From contig CANDJC010000024.1 in NCBI GenBank assembly GCA_947384955.1, forward strand, positions 1 to 47,403: DNA of 47,403 nt, given 5' to 3'. The number at the start of each line of letters is the position of its first letter. Position 1 is the first letter of the stretch. The position numbers and the translations under genes were made by a program. Below are positions 42,874 to 47,403 of the stretch, in pieces. Under the pieces are notes generated by a model. The model was not told the DNA's origin and did no database searches. It saw only the letters and a list, made by a program, of their open reading frames with translations. This DNA is from an uncultured Eubacterium sp. Lineage in GTDB: Bacteria > Bacillota > Clostridia > Lachnospirales > Lachnospiraceae.

Positions 42874-45048
42874 ATGAAAAAAGAGAGCTTGCAGCAGTTA
42901 TTGTCGGAAATGTCTCTGCGTGAAAAAATCGGGCAGATGATACAGATTACGGGTGCATGCTTTGATGAAGAAGCAGTGCTTACAGGCGAAACAGGAAAAG
43001 AGCAGCTGCCGGAAGAAGCAGTCTGGCTGGCGGGCTCTGTCCTTGGCATGATTGGCGCGGATAAAATCCGAAAACTGCAGAAAACATATATGAAAAGGCA
43101 TCCGCACCATATTCCGCTTGTGTTTATGGCGGATGTGATACACGGCTGCAGGACAATATTTCCGATTCCGCTTGCACAGGCGTGCTCTTTTCACCCGCAG
43201 CTGGTGCGTGAAGCAGCCGCGGCTGCGGCTGCGGAGGCGTCTTCAGAAGGAATCCGGGCATCCTTTTCACCGATGACAGATGTTTCGAAAGATGCAAGAT
43301 GGGGAAGGATAATGGAATCGTTCGGGGAAGACCCGTATGTAAACGGCGTGATGGGAACCGCGATGCTGGAAGGCTATCAGGAAGACCGGAGCGGGAAACA
43401 GACGCAGATTGCCGGATGCCTGAAGCATTTTGCCGGTTACGGAGCGGTCAGCGCCGGGCGGGAATATAACGATGTCGAGATATCGCAGCGCACGTTTTTA
43501 GAACAGTATCTCAAACCATTCCGAATGGCTGTAAAAGCAAAGCCTGCAATGGTTATGACAGCTTTTACGGCAGCTGACCGAAAACCAGTCAGTGCAGACG
43601 GGCATCTGCTGGGGGACATACTGCGCGGCCAGCTTGGATTTGAGGGTACCGTGATTTCGGACTGGGGTTCCGTCGGACAGCTCGAAGAACAGCGGACAGC
43701 CGAAAACCAGAAAGAAGCGGCCCGTCTGGCAGTCACAGCAGGCGTGGACATTGATATGATGAGTCCGGCTTATGTGTTCTGGCTGGAAAAACTGGTGCAG
43801 GAGGGCACGGTTTCAATGGAACAGATTGATGCCTGCGCATGGAGAATCCTGGAAATGAAAAACCGCCTGGGGCTGTTTGAACATCCGTATGCAGGAATCG
43901 GAAAGAGCCGGATTCTTTCGGAAGAATCAGCGCATACCGCGTTCGAGCTTGCCTGTGAAAGCTGCGTGCTGCTGAAAAATCAGGACATCCTTCCTCTGGA
44001 TAAAAACCGAAAGACACTGTGGGCAGGGCCGTATGTAAATTCGCCGGAGCTGCTGAGCAGATGGGCGATTTTCGGCAGGCATTCAGATGTGACGGTAATC
44101 CGTGACGAACTGAAAAAAAGCGGCGCGGATGCGGAATGCCTGCAGGGATGCGGCATGCTGTCAAAGGAAGAATGCAGGATGTGGCAGGTTCAGGAAACAC
44201 CGGAGATTACACAGGGCGTCCGGTTAGAGGATATTTCGAAAATCGGCAGGGGTGATACGGTGGTGCTTGTGCTCGGCGAGCATGAGTCGCAGTCCGGCGA
44301 AGCAGCCAGCAGGGCATTTTTAGAGCTTCCGGTCCGGCAGATGCAGCTGTTTGAAATGGCGGCGGAGCGGACAGAGAACCTGATTACGGTTATCATCACG
44401 GGAAGGCCGCTGGATTTGCGCAGGATTACAGAAAAATCACGCGCCGTGCTTTTGGCATGGAGGCCCGGAACAATGGGGGCCAGAGCTATCGTCAGTCTTT
44501 TGTACGGCAGTAAAAATCCGTCCGGGAAGCTGGCGGCCTGCATGCCTTACTGTGTGGGGCAGGAGCCGGTAAGCTACTGGGATATGACGACGGGGCATGT
44601 GATGTCTCAGAAAGAAATCCATAACCGCTACCGGAGCCGCTATATGGATATTCCAAACGAGCCGCTGTACAGCTTCGGATACGGACTGTCCTATACACAG
44701 TTTGAAATTTCCAGCCCTTCGGCATGGAGGGAAGGAGAACGGCAGGACGGAAATGTATCCGTATGCTGCAGGGTAAAAAATACAGGCCAAAAAGCGGGAG
44801 CAGAAGTCGTCCAGTGCTATGTCCGCACGCTCTGCGCGAGGATTGTGCGCCCGGCAAAAGAGCTTATCCGCTTTGAAAAAGTATTTCTGGAACCGGGCGG
44901 GGAAACCGAAGTGAGATTCTCCATTAGTCTGGAGGAATTTATGTACTATGATGAAAACATGCAGCTGACGAATCAGAATACGCCGTTTGAGATACTGGTC
45001 GGAAACAGCAGCGCATGTGTGCAGCCGGCGGGCAGACTGATATTCTGA
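42874..45048 (+). CDS. Glycoside hydrolase family 3 beta-glycosidase
   Basis: The protein has 724 residues from ATG 42874, behind AGGGGGAG; GTG 42868 is in frame but too close to that signal. The GH3 (alpha/beta)8 domain shows RWGRIMESFGEDP, CLKHFAGYG and the nucleophile Asp263 (TVISDWGSVGQ). The second domain carries a possible acid/base Glu region (ESQSGEA), and a C-terminal fibronectin-III-like domain ends the protein (SFGYGLSYTQFEIS). No signal peptide is seen, so it acts in the cytoplasm on imported glycosides. Last gene of the operon; its 3' end is the start of an 82-bp duplication. Confidence 0.93.
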   Translation: MKKESLQQLLSEMSLREKIGQMIQITGACFDEEAVLTGETGKEQLPEEAVWLAGSVLGMIGADKIRKLQKTYMKRHPHHIPLVFMADVIHGCRTIFPIPLAQACSFHPQLVREAAAAAAAEASSEGIRASFSPMTDVSKDARWGRIMESFGEDPYVNGVMGTAMLEGYQEDRSGKQTQIAGCLKHFAGYGAVSAGREYNDVEISQRTFLEQYLKPFRMAVKAKPAMVMTAFTAADRKPVSADGHLLGDILRGQLGFEGTVISDWGSVGQLEEQRTAENQKEAARLAVTAGVDIDMMSPAYVFWLEKLVQEGTVSMEQIDACAWRILEMKNRLGLFEHPYAGIGKSRILSEESAHTAFELACESCVLLKNQDILPLDKNRKTLWAGPYVNSPELLSRWAIFGRHSDVTVIRDELKKSGADAECLQGCGMLSKEECRMWQVQETPEITQGVRLEDISKIGRGDTVVLVLGEHESQSGEAASRAFLELPVRQMQLFEMAAERTENLITVIITGRPLDLRRITEKSRAVLLAWRPGTMGARAIVSLLYGSKNPSGKLAACMPYCVGQEPVSYWDMTTGHVMSQKEIHNRYRSRYMDIPNEPLYSFGYGLSYTQFEISSPSAWREGERQDGNVSVCCRVKNTGQKAGAEVVQCYVRTLCARIVRPAKELIRFEKVFLEPGGETEVRFSISLEEFMYYDENMQLTNQNTPFEILVGNSSACVQPAGRLIF

Positions 45049-45192
45049 TGCGCAGGTGCGGCTGTGTTAAAAAGTCTGTATCCGCAGACGGGCTGGAAAG
45101 ATGACGGCTGCGGGCAGACTGATATTCTGATGCTCAGCTGCGGAAGTGTTAAAAAGGCTGTATTCGCAGACAGGCTGGAAGGATGAAAGCTG
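45029..45192. repeat. 82-bp tandem duplication including the GH3 gene 3' end
   Basis: Units at 45029-45110 and 45111-45192 share GGGCAGACTGATATTCTGATG, GTGTTAAAAA and CGCAGAC blocks and differ at about a dozen positions. The first unit contains the last five codons and stop of the GH3 gene; the second repeats them as non-coding DNA. A partial third start (GCAGACAGGATG) follows. On the minus strand unit 1 reads GTCTG...CAGAC then TTTTT, a weak terminator-like hairpin for the convergent genes. Confidence 0.8.
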
Positions 45193-45215
45193 CGGATGCG
45201 GCAGACAGGATGCGG

Positions 45216-45662
45216 TCACAGATATTCACAGGAATCAAAGAATGTTCCCTGAATGTCTGTGATATCATCTATCGGTATTTCAAGCCCGTCTTGCAGGATG
45301 ATAATCCGTCTGCGGGAGTCGGCTTTTTTAATGCATCCGGTGATGTTTTTATAAATACCGCCGCTTTTTTCAGCATCCGGCTCAAACCGGGTAATCTGTA
45401 CAGACAGCTCGTCTGCTGCCCGTTCCAGTACGTACTGCAGCTTTCCGTTTAAAATGCTTTTGGCATTTTCGTCAAGTTCTTTTCTTTCTGATACGATGCG
45501 CTCCGCTTTTTTTACAGCCTCTCGGTGCCCGCTCAGGGCAGCAAAGGGCGAGAACTGAGCCGCCCGCTCCGATAACGGCATATGCGGGTGCGAAACGGAA
45601 ACGTGGTGCGGGAGGTTTAAGATATCGTCATAACAGTTTTTTGTATATCGGTCAGTCTTCAA
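45216..45662 (-). CDS. YolD-like protein
   Basis: The protein has 148 residues from TTG 45662, chosen because AAAGGAG lies eight bases upstream; an in-frame ATG at 45698 precedes that signal and overlaps the polymerase gene. The N-terminus (MPLSERAAQFSPFAALSGH) and ELSVQITRFEPD fit the YolD family, which accompanies Y-family polymerases in Firmicutes and may help regulate or dock them. It starts 16 bases after the polymerase stop and is cotranscribed. Confidence 0.82.
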   Translation of the reverse strand: MKTDRYTKNCYDDILNLPHHVSVSHPHMPLSERAAQFSPFAALSGHREAVKKAERIVSERKELDENAKSILNGKLQYVLERAADELSVQITRFEPDAEKSGGIYKNITGCIKKADSRRRIIILQDGLEIPIDDITDIQGTFFDSCEYL

Positions 45663-45678
45663 GTGTCTGGCTCCTTTT

Positions 45679-47208
45679 TTATGCATTGTGTCCGCCAATC
45701 TGCTGGTTGCGTCTGGAGGATGTAGCTGCGGATTCTAAGTTCATTCCTTTCAATACGGCGTTTTTCCCAAATTTCTTTTTGATATCCAAAACGGCTTTCT
45801 GGACTTTTTTCTCACGCTCTGAGGCCTCCTGCTGCGCCTGTTTTGCTTTTTCCAATGCCGCATAGTCAGTAAACAGGTCAAGCTGCTGATAGTCTGTGCA
45901 GGCAGCGGCGGCTTCGGTTTCGCTGACGGCATGGCAGGCGGCCAGCGATACTCTGCGAATCAGAAGGTTTTTGTCTGCAATGCGTTCATAAAGCGCAGCG
46001 GCTGCGTCCATCAGCTGCCTGGACGATGAGGTAACATGCCCGAGATTCTGCGAGCCGTGGGCGTGCTTTGGAACTGAGCGCCCGTAATGGTCTGTTGTCA
46101 CGGGCCCGCGGTAAAGTTTTCTTATTTCCGGGTCTGACAGATTGTCCGTATCATAACCAATGGTCAGTACAAGCTGGTCCGCTGCAAGATTTTTGTCTAA
46201 AAGGTCAAGGGCGAGCTGGTCTGCCATTTCGAGTACAATCAGCCGGCCTTCTAAAAACCGGTACGGCCGCGGCAGCACCTGGCCGGAACTTAAGCTGTTA
46301 GTCTGCGGACGGTATGCCTTGATATGTGCCATGGTGCAGGGCTCCCATCCCCAGGCATGGTCAATCAGCAGCTCCGCATTGACGCCAAACAGCTGATAGA
46401 GCAGGTCCTCATTATAAAAATCCGAAGGCTTCCCAATGGAGCATCTGGCGATATCACCCATGGTATACAGTCCGTTTTCTTCCAGTTTTTTTGCATAACC
46501 CCTTCCGACGCGCCAGAAGTCTGTAAGCGGACGGTGGTTCCAAAGCAGCCTGCGGTAGGACATTTCATTAAGCTGCGCAATCCGCACGCCGTCTTCATCG
46601 GCAGGGATGTGCTTGGCTCCGATGTCCATGGCGATTTTGCACAGATACAGGTTCGTGCCGATGCCTGCAGCAGCCGTGATACCGGTATTTTGCAGGACTT
46701 CCAGTATCAGCTTCTTTGCAAGGTCATACGCGCAAAGGCGGTAAGTGTTTAAATAATGCGAGGCATCAATAAATACTTCGTCTATCGAATAAACATGGAT
46801 GTCTTCGGGCGCGATGTATTTCAGGTAAAGCTGATAAATCCGGGTGCTGTATTCCAGGTAACAGGACATGCGCGGCGGCGCTGTAATATAAGAAACGGCA
46901 AGCGAGGGCTGCTGCTTTAGCTCTGTATCCAGGAAAGATTCGCCTGTGAAAACATGTCCGGGGGCCTGGCTAAGACGTGCGGCATTGACTTCTTTGATTT
47001 TCTGCGATACTTCAAACAGCCGCGGGCGGCCGGGGATGCCGTAGGATTTTAGGGATGGCGAAACGGCAAGGCATATTGTTTTTTCTGTGCGGCTGGCATC
47101 GGCGACGACAAGATTGGCGGTCAGCGGGTTTAGGCCGCGTTCGGTGCATTCGACAGAGGCGTAGAAGGATTTTAGGTCTATTGCGATGAAGGTGGATGCT
47201 GGATTCAT
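45679..47208 (-). CDS. Y-family (UmuC/UvrX-like) translesion DNA polymerase
   Basis: The 509-residue protein has Y-family polymerase motifs: FIAIDLKSFYASVECTERG (first catalytic Asp), HVYSIDEVFIDASHYL (catalytic Asp-Glu), GITAAAGIGTNLYLCKIAMD and FWRVGRGYAKKLEENGLYTM (helix-hairpin-helix). The little-finger region follows (LVLTIGYDTD). It is closer to UvrX/YqjW-type than DinB. It copies past DNA lesions during the SOS response. The C-terminal 90 residues are Gln/Lys/Glu-rich and end near NQQIGGHNA. TCCAGGAG lies ahead of the ATG. Confidence 0.93.
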   Translation of the reverse strand: MNPASTFIAIDLKSFYASVECTERGLNPLTANLVVADASRTEKTICLAVSPSLKSYGIPGRPRLFEVSQKIKEVNAARLSQAPGHVFTGESFLDTELKQQPSLAVSYITAPPRMSCYLEYSTRIYQLYLKYIAPEDIHVYSIDEVFIDASHYLNTYRLCAYDLAKKLILEVLQNTGITAAAGIGTNLYLCKIAMDIGAKHIPADEDGVRIAQLNEMSYRRLLWNHRPLTDFWRVGRGYAKKLEENGLYTMGDIARCSIGKPSDFYNEDLLYQLFGVNAELLIDHAWGWEPCTMAHIKAYRPQTNSLSSGQVLPRPYRFLEGRLIVLEMADQLALDLLDKNLAADQLVLTIGYDTDNLSDPEIRKLYRGPVTTDHYGRSVPKHAHGSQNLGHVTSSSRQLMDAAAALYERIADKNLLIRRVSLAACHAVSETEAAAACTDYQQLDLFTDYAALEKAKQAQQEASEREKKVQKAVLDIKKKFGKNAVLKGMNLESAATSSRRNQQIGGHNA

Positions 47209-47240
47209 GTTAGTTCTCCTGGAGGGGTGAGGATGTTTGT

Positions 47241-47269
47241 ATTATATCAGAATGTATGTTCGAATGCAA
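47241..47269 (-). promoter_or_regulatory. SOS-type promoter of the polymerase operon
   Basis: On the minus strand: TTGCAT (47264-47269), a 17-base spacer, then TATAAT (47241-47246). It lies about 33 bases ahead of the start codon. Confidence 0.85.
47249..47262. promoter_or_regulatory. LexA (DinR)-type operator in the promoter spacer
   Basis: On the minus strand CGAACATACATTCT matches the Gram-positive LexA box CGAACRNRYGTTYC at 12 of 14 positions. It lies between -35 and -10, where a bound repressor would block RNA polymerase. Confidence 0.8.
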
Positions 47270-47370
47270 GGGGTTTTGAAGGAAAAATTTTTTCTGTGGG
47301 GAGGGGGGACGGGGGATGGCTGCACGGACGCCGGGAGAGGGGATTTGTCCGGTCTTCCTGCGGCGGCTCC

Positions 47371-47397
47371 AGAATGTTAAGAATCCCTAAGCATTCT
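47371..47397. repeat. Imperfect inverted repeat near the window end
   Basis: AGAATGTTAAG and CTAAGCATTCT pair over about eight positions around a short spacer, with no T run before the window edge. Purpose unclear. The rest of 47270-47403 shows no recognisable gene. Confidence 0.35.
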
Positions 47398-47403
47398 GCA
47401 TTT

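Noticed and set aside
45183-45452. 89-residue + strand open frame opposite the YolD-like gene
   Set aside because: It runs antisense to a supported gene and has no ribosome binding site or known domain.

Overview
The window looks like a chromosomal segment of a gut-type Clostridium relative, most likely Lachnospiraceae. Pointers are strong AGGAGG-type ribosome binding sites, a Y-family polymerase/YolD pair under a Gram-positive CGAAC-type LexA box, a YesM/YesN-like two-component pair beside LplB/YtcP-type sugar permeases, and a GH3 (acyl-adenylating) enzyme. This is inferred from gene content; no rRNA or tRNA is present to confirm it. No stretch over about 300 bases lacks a gene.

Region 1 (1-19220, + strand): the 3' part of a contractile injection system (CIS, phage-tail-like) operon. 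In order it encodes the end of a long repeat-rich disordered/coiled-coil protein, a LysM tube-baseplate adaptor, a gpD-like hub, a gpV-like spike, gp25, two baseplate J-like wedge proteins, a tail protein I-like protein, and a large protein with a C-terminal Ig-like domain. Then come a tail-anchored protein, a membrane-anchored protein with about 21 MORN repeats, a DUF4255 tail terminator, a beta-rich protein, a DUF4280 PAAR-like tip, and a membrane-anchored degenerate cyclase-homology protein. Sheath, inner tube, tape measure and AAA+ ATPase are not here; they are presumably upstream. The three single-pass membrane proteins suggest a CIS tied to the producer's own membrane.

Region 2 (19211-26360): a signalling/transport island. 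A HAMP-PP2C (SpoIIE-like) membrane protein lacking the usual GGD aspartate runs convergently into the cyclase-like gene and diverges from a three-gene set: an orphan solute-binding protein, an MFS transporter fused to an N-terminal extracytoplasmic sensor-like half, and a GH3 enzyme.

Region 3 (26323-29928): a YczE/YitT-like membrane protein and a LacI regulator (both minus), a truncated EIIA-Glc-like remnant abutting a Cof-type HAD phosphatase, and MscL with a zinc-ribbon tail.

Region 4 (30065-45048): a soluble hybrid histidine kinase, a YesM-type sensor kinase split by an in-frame amber codon, and an AraC-type response regulator. After a terminator and a promoter with two direct repeats comes a carbohydrate operon: two permeases, a lipoprotein binding protein, two Gfo/Idh oxidoreductases around a TIM-barrel epimerase/isomerase, and a GH3 glycosidase. 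The set fits uptake and oxidative cleavage of a glycoside.

Region 5 (45029-47403): an 82-bp tandem duplication, then a YolD-like protein and a Y-family polymerase on the minus strand under a promoter with a LexA-type box in its spacer.
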